Below are positions 10,835 to 19,905 of a stretch of 64,000 nt of DNA, in pieces; the first letter of the stretch is position 1, and each line of letters begins with the position of its first letter. The position numbers and the translations under genes are program-made. Source of the stretch: Ruegeria faecimaris (GTDB taxonomy: Bacteria; Pseudomonadota; Alphaproteobacteria; Rhodobacterales; Rhodobacteraceae); contig NZ_FXTE01000002.1 of the NCBI RefSeq assembly GCF_900182615.1, positions 248,001 through 312,000 of the forward strand, written 5' to 3'. Under the pieces are notes generated by a model. That model saw only the letters and a program-made list of their open reading frames with translations, was not told the DNA's origin and did no database searches.

Positions 10835-10931
10835 AAATAATGAAAGGCATCGCGCCGAAGCCGCCTTCTTGGAGTCAAATTAGGTGGAGGTCTTAGGTGC
10901 GGGGCAGAGTTACATGCTTCATTGCAGATGT

Positions 10932-10949
10932 CTTATGTGTATGTATAAG
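10932..10949. promoter_or_regulatory. Candidate HutC operator 2 (inverted repeat)
   Basis: An inverted repeat with arms CTTAT (10932-10936) and ATAAG (10945-10949) around GTGTATGT lies 35 bases upstream of the hutC start. Its centre resembles the TGTA-containing palindromes bound by HutC proteins and could serve autoregulation of hutC-hutG-hutF. Confidence 0.4.
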
Positions 10950-10983
10950 CCAAATAAGGCTGGTTTTTGAGTTGGGGAGTTTT

Positions 10984-11688
10984 ATGGCAAGACCTCAGGG
11001 GAACATGAGCTTTCGGGACATCAAGCAGGTGGTTTTGGATCGAATCCAAACCGGTATCTGGAGCCCGGATTCCATTTTGCCAAGCGAGATGGATTTGGCC
11101 GCTGAATTCTCAAGTACACGAACAACGGTCAACCGGGCGTTGAGAGAGCTTGCCGAAGAAGGATACCTGGAAAGAAAACGCAAGGCCGGCACGCGGGTTC
11201 TGAATTCTCCCATCAGAAAGGCGCAATTTGCGATCCCTTTGGTGCGTGACGAGATAACGGCCACCGGTGCGGCCTATCGGTACTCTTTGGTGGACCGAGA
11301 GGTGCAACCCGCACCGTCCTGGCTGGCATCACGCCTCGACCTGAAAAAAGAGCAGGACGTCTTGCACCTGCGATGTATGCATTATGCCGACAACGTAGCG
11401 TTTCAGCTTGAGGTGCGATGGATTGTTGCCGACGTTGTACCTGAAGTGTTGGAGGAAAGTTTCGAACAATCGGGGCCGAATGACTGGTTGGTTAACAGGG
11501 TGCCATTCAGCAATCTGGAGCTTAGTTTCATGGCGACCAAGGCTGATGGTGAAATCTCCAAGTTCCTGGACACGCCACCTGGCGACCCGATCTTTACTGC
11601 CGAACGCATTACCTGGCTGCGTCGCGCGCCGGTGACATATGCCAAGCTTTACTTTGCGCCGGGATACCGGATGACGACGCATCTCTGA
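10984..11688 (+). CDS. hutC: Histidine utilisation repressor HutC (GntR family)
   Basis: A 234-residue GntR/HutC-family regulator, expected to repress hut genes until urocanate binds. Residues 1-70 form the winged helix-turn-helix (PSEMDLAAEFSSTRTTVNRALRELAEEGYL region, ending in a KAGTRV wing). Residues 90-230 form the UTRA effector domain, with LDLKKEQDVLHLRCMHYADN and the RITWLRRAPVTYAKLYFAPGYRM ending that is characteristic of HutC. The start MARPQGNMSF is preceded by GGGGAG; a longer frame upstream is not conserved. It is divergent from hutI and leads a plus-strand unit with hutG and hutF. Confidence 0.93.
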   Translation: MARPQGNMSFRDIKQVVLDRIQTGIWSPDSILPSEMDLAAEFSSTRTTVNRALRELAEEGYLERKRKAGTRVLNSPIRKAQFAIPLVRDEITATGAAYRYSLVDREVQPAPSWLASRLDLKKEQDVLHLRCMHYADNVAFQLEVRWIVADVVPEVLEESFEQSGPNDWLVNRVPFSNLELSFMATKADGEISKFLDTPPGDPIFTAERITWLRRAPVTYAKLYFAPGYRMTTHL

Positions 11689-11784
11689 TCTGACCGGAGT
11701 CCAGCTTTTGGGGCGGTAAAAAATGTCGGTTTTCGTCGGTCCGCCGAATTATGGGCTGACAGAACATCAAACAAAGGGAACGCG

Positions 11785-12588
11785 ATGGCTGTTCAGAATC
11801 TGATGACGTTTAAGGCGGGTTCAACGCCGATTTTGCTGAATGTCCCACATGCCGGAACCTTGCTGCATCCGGAGGTAGAACGCCGTTTGCGACCCGCCGC
11901 GCTGGAGCTGAAGGATACGGATTGGCACATGGACAAGCTGGCGCTGCCTTGTGCCGAATTGGGTGTGGGTGTCATGGCGGCGCAGTATTCGCGCTATGTG
12001 GTGGACCTGAACCGTTCAGCTGATGACGCGCCGCTTTATTCCGGTCCGACAACCGGCCTGATATCGCAAATCGATTTTGACGGTCAGCCGCTTTATCTGG
12101 AAGGGCAAGAGCCAGATGGGCAAGAGACAAAGGCGCGCATCCAATCCTATTGGGCACCGTATCATCAGGCGCTCAAGGCTGAGATTCTGCGGATCAGGGC
12201 GCAGTTTGGCACCTGCATACTGTTGGATCTGCATTCCATCCGTTCCGAGGTGCCAAGGCTGTTTGATGGGGTGCTGCCGGATTTGAATCTGGGCACAAAT
12301 AGCGGGGCCAGCACAGCCGCGCGCTTTGAGGCCTGCGCCGAAAGATCGCTGGGGTCCGGCCAATACAGCTTTGTCAAAAACGGCCGCTTTAAGGGAGGCT
12401 ATATTACCCGGCACTATGGCCAACCCGACCAGAACATTCATGCGCTGCAACTCGAAATTGCACAGTCCACCTATATGATCGAGCACGCCCCTTGGGACCT
12501 TGTGCCCCCTAAGGCAGAGATGCTTGGCGCCGCGATCAAGAACCTTGTTACCGCGTTGCTGGATGAGGTTAACACCACCCGTGGATGA
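11785..12588 (+). CDS. hutG: N-formylglutamate deformylase
   Basis: Last step of the five-enzyme histidine pathway: hydrolysis of N-formyl-L-glutamate to glutamate and formate. It is a 267-residue member of the N-formylglutamate amidohydrolase family. Conserved blocks are ILLNVPHAGTLLHPEVERRL, the DTDWHMDKL segment, the zinc-site LDLHSIRSEVPRLFDG and GGYITRHYGQPDQNIHALQLEI near the C-terminus. AAAGGGAA precedes the ATG. It lies 96 bases after hutC and 44 bases before hutF. Having both HutG of this type and HutF means the formate-releasing branch is used, not direct formamide release. Confidence 0.95.
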   Translation: MAVQNLMTFKAGSTPILLNVPHAGTLLHPEVERRLRPAALELKDTDWHMDKLALPCAELGVGVMAAQYSRYVVDLNRSADDAPLYSGPTTGLISQIDFDGQPLYLEGQEPDGQETKARIQSYWAPYHQALKAEILRIRAQFGTCILLDLHSIRSEVPRLFDGVLPDLNLGTNSGASTAARFEACAERSLGSGQYSFVKNGRFKGGYITRHYGQPDQNIHALQLEIAQSTYMIEHAPWDLVPPKAEMLGAAIKNLVTALLDEVNTTRG

Positions 12589-12632
12589 CCCAAACAGACT
12601 CGCCGATACGGCATCCAAGTAAAGGAAAGTGG

Positions 12633-14009
12633 ATGACAACTGGATTTCATTTCAAACAGGCACTGACGGACCAGGGCTGGCTTAGCAATATCTCCGTAAC
12701 CGTTACGGAATCTGGTGAGTTCGGAGCACTGGTCGCGGACGACAATCCCAACGCCTATCCGGTGATTGAAAGCCCGGTTGTGCCAGGCATGCCCAACCTG
12801 CACAGTCATTCCTTTCAATACGCGATGGCGGGGTTATCAGAAGTGCGCCGGAATCCGGTCGACAGCTTCTGGTCCTGGCGCGAAATGATGTATTATTTCG
12901 CTCATAACGTATCGCCCGAGGACCTGCAGGCAATCACTGCCAAGCTGTATATGGAATTGCTCAAAGGCGGCTATACCGAGATTGTCGAGTTTCATTATCT
13001 GCACAACGAAGAGGATGGAGCGTACTACGCCCGACCTGAGGAGCTGTCTTCTGCTATTGTCTCTGCTGCAGATCGAACGAGCCTCAGCCTGACGCATCTT
13101 CCGGTGTTTTATGCACACGCAAATTTCGGTGGCGTGTCTCCGCAAGATGCTCAGAGGCGTTTCACCAATGCACGTGATCAATACGCTTTGCTGATCGAAA
13201 CCCTGAAGCAGCAGCATGAAAAGCTTAACCTCGGAATCGCGCCGCATTCCCTGCGCGCCGTAACCGAGGATGAAATGTCATGGCTTATGGAGCTTCGGCA
13301 AGACCAGTTGCCGAGGTGTCCAGTTCACATCCATGTGGCCGAACAGACTAAAGAGGTGGAAGACAGTATCGCCCATAGTGGCAAACGCTCTGTTTCGGCG
13401 CTGATGGACCAGGTCCAGATTGACGCCGCGTGGTGCCTGATCCATGCCACCCATCTGGATGACGCCGAGGTTGCGGCCATTGCCGCTTCGGGCGCGACCG
13501 TAGGTCTGTGCCCGCTGACGGAATCAAATCTTGGAGACGGGATTTTCCGGGCGGTCGATTTCGTGGCAGCAAATGGCCATTTTGGTATCGGCTCGGACAG
13601 CAACATCTGTACCCAGGCAGTTCAGGAGTTGCGCACACTGGAATATAGTCAGCGCCTGCTGCACCGGCAGCGCAATGTTATGTGCTCCAAGGACATGCCC
13701 AATGTTGGCGGTTATCTCTGGCAGACCGCCGCCCAGGGAGGAGCGCGTGCAGCCGGGCGCAATATCGGCCGTATCGCAGAAGGGTGCCGTGCCGATTTTG
13801 TAGAACTGTCTTACGATAGGAATGGTCTGATGGCGGCGGTGTCGCCCGGAGCCTTGCTGGATTTCCACATGTTCTCGGGTCAGCAGGCAGAAATCATTGC
13901 CGTCTATGTTGCTGGTCAAAAGGTCATTGAAGATGGTCAGCACCCCGATCACGAGTCCATCGACGCCGGATATATTTCCACCATACTTCGGTTGGCGCAA
14001 AAACTATGA
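12633..14009 (+). CDS. hutF: Formimidoylglutamate deiminase
   Basis: Fourth step of histidine degradation: N-formimino-L-glutamate plus water gives N-formyl-L-glutamate and ammonia. It is a 458-residue amidohydrolase with metal ligands H57-S-H59 in PGMPNLHSHSFQ, GIAPHSLRAV, VHIHVAEQTKEVED and the GIGSDSNICTQAVQELRTLEY block carrying the metal Asp. The start chosen, MTTGFHF, has AAAGGAAA upstream. An alternative in-frame ATG at 12585 overlaps the hutG stop, but it lacks a comparable ribosome binding site and adds unconserved residues. Confidence 0.95.
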   Translation: MTTGFHFKQALTDQGWLSNISVTVTESGEFGALVADDNPNAYPVIESPVVPGMPNLHSHSFQYAMAGLSEVRRNPVDSFWSWREMMYYFAHNVSPEDLQAITAKLYMELLKGGYTEIVEFHYLHNEEDGAYYARPEELSSAIVSAADRTSLSLTHLPVFYAHANFGGVSPQDAQRRFTNARDQYALLIETLKQQHEKLNLGIAPHSLRAVTEDEMSWLMELRQDQLPRCPVHIHVAEQTKEVEDSIAHSGKRSVSALMDQVQIDAAWCLIHATHLDDAEVAAIAASGATVGLCPLTESNLGDGIFRAVDFVAANGHFGIGSDSNICTQAVQELRTLEYSQRLLHRQRNVMCSKDMPNVGGYLWQTAAQGGARAAGRNIGRIAEGCRADFVELSYDRNGLMAAVSPGALLDFHMFSGQQAEIIAVYVAGQKVIEDGQHPDHESIDAGYISTILRLAQKL

Positions 14010-14051
14010 TGAAGGGTGAATAGAACCAACGGAACTCATTACTGCGCGAGC

Positions 14052-14445
14052 TTAAGAACCTTGGGGCACTTGGTGCTGGTCAGGCTGAATACATTGTCCG
14101 AGATCGCCGAGGAATTTTCTGTCACCCAGCCCATTGGTTTCGAACATTCCAGTTGGTTCGCGCCTTCCGTACCTTGTCACATCAATGGCGCGCGTGATGC
14201 TGGCGGATCTGAGCGAAACGGAACTGGATCACCGTACCCCCCATGACGGGTCTGGGCATGTGTGCGGTGCTATTAACAATTCCGGCCACCGCAATCAGCT
14301 GGGATCTGCAGAAGATCTGATCAAACAGGTTTGCCACTGCGCGGCACAATATCAAATTGCAGTGATGCAGGTGGCGGCATCCCAGTTTGCCGATGTATTC
14401 CGTCATCGTGACAGGCTGCATATGCGGCCTGAATTAGTCTGGTAA
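14052..14445 (+). pseudogene. Remnant of an IclR-family regulator
   Basis: No intact gene fills the 624 bases between hutF and the tRNA, but two plus-strand frames hold fragments of an IclR-type regulator in the right order. In one frame, LRTLGHLVLVRLNTLSEIAEEFSVTQP at 14052 onwards resembles the IclR helix-turn-helix (SEIA motif). In the next frame, from about 14134, VGSRLPYLVTSMARVMLADLSETELD resembles the start of the effector domain. GSGHVCGAINNSG with AEDLIKQVCHCAAQ resembles its end. The frame change and the missing central effector region indicate decay with internal deletion. The assignment rests on motif similarity only. Confidence 0.5.
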
Positions 14446-14633
14446 GTTCGACTCGGTTAGGGCCTTTTGAGGCATGGCTTCGAGGTGCAGTCCACCCAGC
14501 AATCAAGGTACCTGTATAAGCTTGCTCCGGTCAGAGATAATGCTGAAATCAGAGAGGTTTTTTGCCCCAAAACCTCATCTCTCCATCAAGTTGACAAGGC
14601 GAGGGATTTGGCTGATACAGCCAGAATATGAGC

Positions 14634-14711
14634 GGGCCGTTAGCTCAGCTGGATTAGAGCAGGGAACTTCTAATTCTCAGGTCGGGGGTTCGAGTCCTCC
14701 ACGGCTCGCCA
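14634..14711 (+). tRNA. tRNA-Arg (anticodon UCU), CCA encoded
   Basis: A complete cloverleaf can be drawn. The acceptor stem GGGCCGT (14634-14640) pairs with ACGGCTC (14701-14707), with discriminator G14708 and encoded CCA at 14709-14711. The D stem is GCTC/GAGC, and the anticodon stem GGGAA/TTCTC has loop CTTCTAA giving anticodon TCT. A five-base variable loop follows, and the T arm is GGGGG-TTCGAGT-CCTCC. It is 78 bases long. It lies 37 bases from the stop codon of the last gene of the unusual six-gene cluster. tRNA 3' ends are common insertion sites for genomic islands, but no integrase or second copy of the 3' end was seen. Confidence 0.97.
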
Positions 14712-14748
14712 AATGCACAATTCCTAATTGAGTATACATCCGCCACCC

Positions 14749-16731
14749 TCAGATTACGACGTTGGCAAAGCTCTCGACTGTGACGATCGGACGTGGTTGT
14801 CCCGCCAGGCTTTCTGCATCGGTCAGACGCTGCGCCAATGGGTCGGCATCGCTAAGGGGGCCAAAGTTCAGCCCGGTTAATTTTTCCAAATCCCGGACGC
14901 GGATCTGGAATGTCTTATAGGCACCAAACTCAAATCCACCGACAGATTCCACGCTCCCCTGGTTCGAGAGCATCTGTTGGATGACCTCAACCTGGCTGAG
15001 CACATAGGCGGTGGAATGAAGGCGAAGAATGCCTTCGCTGCCATCCTCTTCGGCCAGCATGGTCACGAGCTTGAAGAACTTCAGGGGTACCGGCGATCCG
15101 GTATCTTTCAACATCGGCTCGTCACCGGTCAGGATTGGTCCGGTGAACACACAGGCCTTGAATCCATGTGTGCGCACATTTGTCATGATAAAGTTCTCAA
15201 GACCCAACCATTGCGCGTGGCTCCGGTTAAAGGCCCGGTGCTGTGGGGCAGCAGCGGTATAGTGAAAGCTGTCATCATTGGCCTGTTTGGCCTGTGCATC
15301 ATCGACACCCCAATTTGTCGCCGCACGGCGAACCAGGTGGCCCCGGTCAATATCCGCGTGATCATAATCCTCTTTGCCGAGTTGGACATTTGCCGGGATG
15401 CGCAGGTCAGCGAACCACTTGTCGCTACCTCGTTTTTGCGGTCGGGTCTTGGCACCATCGATATTCAGCGCGGCAATGATCGGTGTTTTGAAAGTCGCAG
15501 AATAGAGAATGCCGAAATTCTGATAGCGCAATTCGTTGGGGCGTTCCGGGGTCGCATCCGACGGAGTGGCAAGCCCAAACGCATTCGGTACCATCGGCAG
15601 AGGGACCTCTGCCACTTGAAGGAAGTCCGGGTTGTACCCGTCGCGCGGTTCAAAATGGTCTGCGTCATGGTTTCCGTCAGGTCGTTCTGGCCGGACGATT
15701 TCAGTTCCGGGGATCGAGGTCGGCACCGCCCCGTCCAACAATGCGTTGACCGTGCTGATCCTGACCGCCGAGTTTCCGACGCCGAAGGTACCTGCATAAT
15801 GCAGACCAACCGCTTTGCCGCTGTCCAACGAGATCACAGGCGAGCCCGAGTTGCCGCCCAAAGTCGTGCAGTCATGGCGCAGGATCGTCACGCCGCCATC
15901 TTCGATGAGAAATCCGGGCGAAAAGCGTTTCACGTCATACAGGTCGTTGAAATAGTTGGACATCTGCGTGGGGTCATTGCGCAGGGAATCCTTGGCGGGA
16001 TACCCGATCACCGCGACGCATTCGCCGTGCTGGGCATCCGTATCGGCGCGCGGGATCGGCGTAGGCGTGAAATTGGCCGTATCTGCGGGCAGGTCGATCT
16101 TTCCAAGCGCGATATCTGCGGCCGCATCTTCGGCGATATAGGTGAACTTGCGAATGTCGAAAAGCCGTTCGGGGTCTTGTGCCGCGCCGACCTCTTCCAG
16201 GAAATCTATCCGGGCGCCATAGCGGGCATTGCCGGGGGCAAACATGAAGACACCATCGCCCAGGAAACTGCGCCGCGCGACCAGCTTGGCAACATGGCGA
16301 TTGGTGATGATCAGCAGATGGTCGTCCTTCTTTTCGATCACCCAGCCAGTGCCACCCCAGCTAAAGTCATGATTGATAAACTCGATCCGCCCGACCGAGG
16401 CGATATTGTCTTCGGCCTTGCCAATACGAATGTCGATATCCGGCGGAAAGTCGGATGACAGCGATTGTTTGCCTTCAACCTTGCCGCCGCGCACGATCAG
16501 GGGAGGGCGTCCGACCGCGCGCACGATGGCTTCAAGTTGCGAGGGCGTAGAGCCAAAGCTTTCCAGCTTATTCATCTGCGCGCCCATCAATTCACGGGCA
16601 CGATCCGGTGTCAGGCCCATTTCACCAAGAATGCCCGGACTGGTATCCAGAGCCTCACGCGCCTTGTCGATTGTTCCGGCATTTCCAAGGCCTTCCAGCC
16701 GGCTGAATGTTTCCTTTTCGAAATCGCTCAT
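14749..16731 (-). CDS. Trypsin-like protease fused to a NUC1 (DNA/RNA non-specific) endonuclease
   Basis: A 660-residue two-effector protein. Residues 1-100 are a charged helical region of unknown role. Residues 105-340 form a trypsin-fold protease with an intact triad: His146 (ITNRHV), Asp206 (ADIALGK) and Ser295 (GGNSGSP). Residues 400-640 form a DNA/RNA non-specific endonuclease (NUC1 type) with the signature DRGH at 462-465, where His465 is the general base, and a downstream FNRSHAQWLGLENFIMTNV stretch carrying the expected Asn region. No signal peptide is visible, so it would act in the cytosol unless released. It is last in the minus-strand run, 51 bases after the NTPase. A plausible role, by inference, is an effector cutting nucleic acid after protease-dependent or NTPase-dependent activation. 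Confidence 0.88.
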   Translation of the reverse strand: MSDFEKETFSRLEGLGNAGTIDKAREALDTSPGILGEMGLTPDRARELMGAQMNKLESFGSTPSQLEAIVRAVGRPPLIVRGGKVEGKQSLSSDFPPDIDIRIGKAEDNIASVGRIEFINHDFSWGGTGWVIEKKDDHLLIITNRHVAKLVARRSFLGDGVFMFAPGNARYGARIDFLEEVGAAQDPERLFDIRKFTYIAEDAAADIALGKIDLPADTANFTPTPIPRADTDAQHGECVAVIGYPAKDSLRNDPTQMSNYFNDLYDVKRFSPGFLIEDGGVTILRHDCTTLGGNSGSPVISLDSGKAVGLHYAGTFGVGNSAVRISTVNALLDGAVPTSIPGTEIVRPERPDGNHDADHFEPRDGYNPDFLQVAEVPLPMVPNAFGLATPSDATPERPNELRYQNFGILYSATFKTPIIAALNIDGAKTRPQKRGSDKWFADLRIPANVQLGKEDYDHADIDRGHLVRRAATNWGVDDAQAKQANDDSFHYTAAAPQHRAFNRSHAQWLGLENFIMTNVRTHGFKACVFTGPILTGDEPMLKDTGSPVPLKFFKLVTMLAEEDGSEGILRLHSTAYVLSQVEVIQQMLSNQGSVESVGGFEFGAYKTFQIRVRDLEKLTGLNFGPLSDADPLAQRLTDAESLAGQPRPIVTVESFANVVI

Positions 16732-16782
16732 GGCATTGGTTCCTCAGCTAATATGAAGTTTTCAAACTCAGTCGATCTGCCT

Positions 16783-19700
16783 CTAGGGATCGAGGTATTT
16801 TGGCCCCCGCCCTGTTTCGGCAAACATGGTCAGTGCCGGATGAAACACCACGGGCGCCCGGCTTTTGGTAAGCCAACCAAGGATTTCCTCTGTTCCTGAA
16901 CCATGGGTGAGCCCCCGAGCAACTGGTGCAAGGCGGCGTTGCAGGGTTTGAGTGGACTTACCGCGCCCTTCGTTCAAAGGATCCGCCCAGAAGTTTAGAA
17001 CTCGGTCTGCCAGACCATGACTGCCGCGTTCCAAAAGGTCGACGGTTCGACTTGATGTCAGGTCGCTCCATTTCCGTGTGGAATTCCATTCTGGTGGCGG
17101 TGGTGAGGGGAAGGCCCAATAGCCGCCGATGACTTGCTGCCAACGTCTTGCCGCGCGTGCGAGCGTTGGCAAGTCAGGGATCGGGTGGTAAAAACTGTAC
17201 CCCTCGGCCCAATCAGCGGTAAGGCCCATCGCGCGCAGCAATGACAGCACGTCGGTGGGCCGGTCGGACATCTGGGCCATTGCGTCATCGATCCCCTGCA
17301 GGCCCGGGGCAAAGATGTCAGCCGCCTCATACAGGCCGGTGGCAAGGTTGGACAAATCGCTCAGAACACGACCCCGGCCGCTCACCTGAAACTCTTCGAC
17401 AAGTGCCAGCATCCGGTCGAAATAGGGGTTCAACGGGGCCAGGGCGAGCCCGTAATCATCCGTCGGTAAGTCTGGGTTGGGCATGTCTGGTTCCGAATAC
17501 TCCAACCCGAATTCCTGACGGATACCCCCCGCGAAGCGCAGTCTTTCATAGGTCAGTTCACGCGGGCCGTGATCCAGATAGGGGGCGATCAGGCCCAGAA
17601 CCTCATGATCACCCTCAAAGCTCATACCCGTTGCCAGAAGAGCGAATTCAAGCGCTGCTGACTGCATTCCAATTCGAGACGAGCTGTTCACGACGCGAAG
17701 AGCTATGTCGCGAAAGTCCTTATCGCGGAGTCGGTTAACGAGCTCTTCGAATTCAAACTCGGCATAAATCTCTAGGAGCATCCGGCCTTCCAGTTCGGGC
17801 CTTTGTTGTGCCTCTCTCAGCAAGGTATCTGCTGGCAACAAATTGAATAGGCTTCGCGCCATGGACCAATGACCGCTCTGCCAGTTGTGACACAGGATCA
17901 GGATGCCAACTTCGCTTGCCGGATCATAGGCGCCTTTCAATCCTTCGCGTATGATATGTGTTGCCTCGCGGCGCTGGCCCTGCTCCAACATCGCTCGCAG
18001 GTCTTTGACTGCGCGACTATCTGGTGCGGCCACATAACCGCGACCTTTGACGATCCGTGCTCGTGCCGTCGCGGCCTTGGACTCAACCTGTACAAGGTTT
18101 TCGGGGGGAAGTTCAGAACCGCTGTCCAGCCCAGTGGCGCCGTATTCCCGTTGTTTGGTTTCTTGCACCGGGGCCGAGCGCTGGCCGCGAGCTTGACGGA
18201 TCAGGTCCTGCGCGTCGATTGGCAGCTCTTTCAACAGCTGTTCGGGGAAGCGTTCAGCCAGTGAGGGATTGATGCTTGGAGGGGCTTCTCCGACGCGCAT
18301 AAGCTGAAGCGAATGATAAAGGAACAACAGTGGATCGCGGTCAGCGTAATAGTCACAAGCTGCACGGTTTACCTCTGCGGTTTCGACGGGGCTTTGGTTG
18401 TAGGTGGGTTCTAGCAGGTCCCGCCGCATGTCGGCCTTATGGGTCAGTTGACCATCAGTGGCGGCGTCCATCAGCCAGGATTGCAGGCCAAGATCCGCGA
18501 CGATTGTGCCTGCTTCGCTGCTGAGGTCACCCAGCCCAAGCGCCGGTGCAACGATGCCGTTCAGGTTGTCGGCGTTTATCTCGCTTAGAACCAAGCCGTA
18601 ATTGGCAATGCCACGCAGGTGCACTGGCAGGCGCGATGTGATGGCCCGGTTCACGATGCCCGCGGCAATCGGGTCATTCTCGTCTTCGGTGACTTCGGCC
18701 AATCGGCCCTCGGTCTGCACCTCGTCAATCAGCAGCCGCAATTTCAACGGATTGCCCTGACAGCGCAAAATGATCTGATCGCGGAATTCCTCGGGGATTC
18801 CGGCCTCATCCAGCGTTTGATTGACCAACTCGTCTTCGATCTGGTCGAGCTTGATGTATTCGCCCCGTCTTGGGTGATCTTCGCCGAAAATCGGCCCGCG
18901 ACCGGCTGAGATGATCGATACTTCGATCTGTTCCTTTTCGACAAAGCGATCCAAATCGTTCATGAGGTTGTTCACGAAGGTCGCGCCCTGACCATGCAAT
19001 ACTTCGAGCGTATCCAGCAGGATAACCAGGCGCAGACCGGCATCAGCCACCGCATTGATCATCGCCCGGATCAACTGACGCGGTGTAAGGTCCGAGCTTT
19101 CGTATATCTCCCGTGTGACCTGTTCGGAATAGCGCAACCGCAATTTGCGGAGTTCGGGGGCCGCTTGGGGTATTGCGGTACCGATCTGACGCGAGATCTC
19201 TTCAAAGATTGGACCGGTCTGCAATGAAGGCTGATCGAAATCCAGCCGGATCAGGATGACGTCTTCGCGTTCGCTTGTAATCTGGATGATGCGTTCCAGC
19301 AGGTAGGATTTTCCGATCCCGTACTGACCTTCGATATGCAGGGTTTTCAAAGGGGCCGAGCGCATAGGGTGGTCGATCCAGCGTTGAATCTTGTCGATTT
19401 CGCTGACACGCCCCACGAATTTTTCACCCAGGCGCTCTTTTGACCGGCGCTCGCGTCTGAGCAGGTTCAATCGGCTGCGCAGCCTGAACAGGCGGTCATA
19501 TCCCGGCGCTTTTTGGCCTGCACGCTCTAACGTGACAAGGTGCTGCGACAGGTTTTGTTCATCTGTTTCCGCCTCGATAAGGTGATCCAGAGCGCCCGGT
19601 GCGAAACCTTCTCGTCCCGACAGAGCCTGCACGATATCGGTCTGCGTTGCCGCCGAGTCGAACTCTTCGATCCCGGACAATTCGCGATGTCGTGCAGTCA

Positions 19701-19905
19701 GGCGCAGTATCCATTTCGTAGAGCTGCCCGACTTATCAACATGGCTCAACTCGCGCAGGGATGACATCAGCCGGGCCCGTAGCACCCGGTTGCCGTACTC
19801 ATCTTCGCTAAGCACCTCGCGCATAAGCTGCCGTGGTTCAAATGCCCCGCGAAGGGCTGCGGCGCGCAGCAGACGCGAACGGAGTTCTTCCTGCGCCTGG
19901 TTCAT
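16783..19905 (-). CDS. Large STAND-like P-loop NTPase
   Basis: A 1040-residue predicted NTP-dependent switch. An N-terminal region (1-160) of helical and winged-helix character precedes the NTPase at about 163-450. That domain opens with FVGRVSEIDKIQRWI, has Walker A GQYGIGKS (193-200), Walker B LRLVILLDTLE (Asp298), a sensor-like VSIISAGRGP, and LRCQGNPLKLRLLI, matching the GNPL-type helical module of STAND proteins. The C-terminal 550 residues are helical and probably form a sensing or scaffold region; no known repeat is obvious. It overlaps the preceding protease gene by four bases (ATGA), so the two are translationally coupled. In STAND families such proteins oligomerise on ligand sensing and activate linked effectors; that role here is inference. 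Confidence 0.8.
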   Translation of the reverse strand: MNQAQEELRSRLLRAAALRGAFEPRQLMREVLSEDEYGNRVLRARLMSSLRELSHVDKSGSSTKWILRLTARHRELSGIEEFDSAATQTDIVQALSGREGFAPGALDHLIEAETDEQNLSQHLVTLERAGQKAPGYDRLFRLRSRLNLLRRERRSKERLGEKFVGRVSEIDKIQRWIDHPMRSAPLKTLHIEGQYGIGKSYLLERIIQITSEREDVILIRLDFDQPSLQTGPIFEEISRQIGTAIPQAAPELRKLRLRYSEQVTREIYESSDLTPRQLIRAMINAVADAGLRLVILLDTLEVLHGQGATFVNNLMNDLDRFVEKEQIEVSIISAGRGPIFGEDHPRRGEYIKLDQIEDELVNQTLDEAGIPEEFRDQIILRCQGNPLKLRLLIDEVQTEGRLAEVTEDENDPIAAGIVNRAITSRLPVHLRGIANYGLVLSEINADNLNGIVAPALGLGDLSSEAGTIVADLGLQSWLMDAATDGQLTHKADMRRDLLEPTYNQSPVETAEVNRAACDYYADRDPLLFLYHSLQLMRVGEAPPSINPSLAERFPEQLLKELPIDAQDLIRQARGQRSAPVQETKQREYGATGLDSGSELPPENLVQVESKAATARARIVKGRGYVAAPDSRAVKDLRAMLEQGQRREATHIIREGLKGAYDPASEVGILILCHNWQSGHWSMARSLFNLLPADTLLREAQQRPELEGRMLLEIYAEFEFEELVNRLRDKDFRDIALRVVNSSSRIGMQSAALEFALLATGMSFEGDHEVLGLIAPYLDHGPRELTYERLRFAGGIRQEFGLEYSEPDMPNPDLPTDDYGLALAPLNPYFDRMLALVEEFQVSGRGRVLSDLSNLATGLYEAADIFAPGLQGIDDAMAQMSDRPTDVLSLLRAMGLTADWAEGYSFYHPIPDLPTLARAARRWQQVIGGYWAFPSPPPPEWNSTRKWSDLTSSRTVDLLERGSHGLADRVLNFWADPLNEGRGKSTQTLQRRLAPVARGLTHGSGTEEILGWLTKSRAPVVFHPALTMFAETGRGPKYLDP

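Noticed and set aside
14977-16458. 493-codon plus-strand open frame opposite the trypsin-NUC1 gene
   Set aside because: The minus-strand frame carries catalytic motifs of two families; the plus-strand translation has none.
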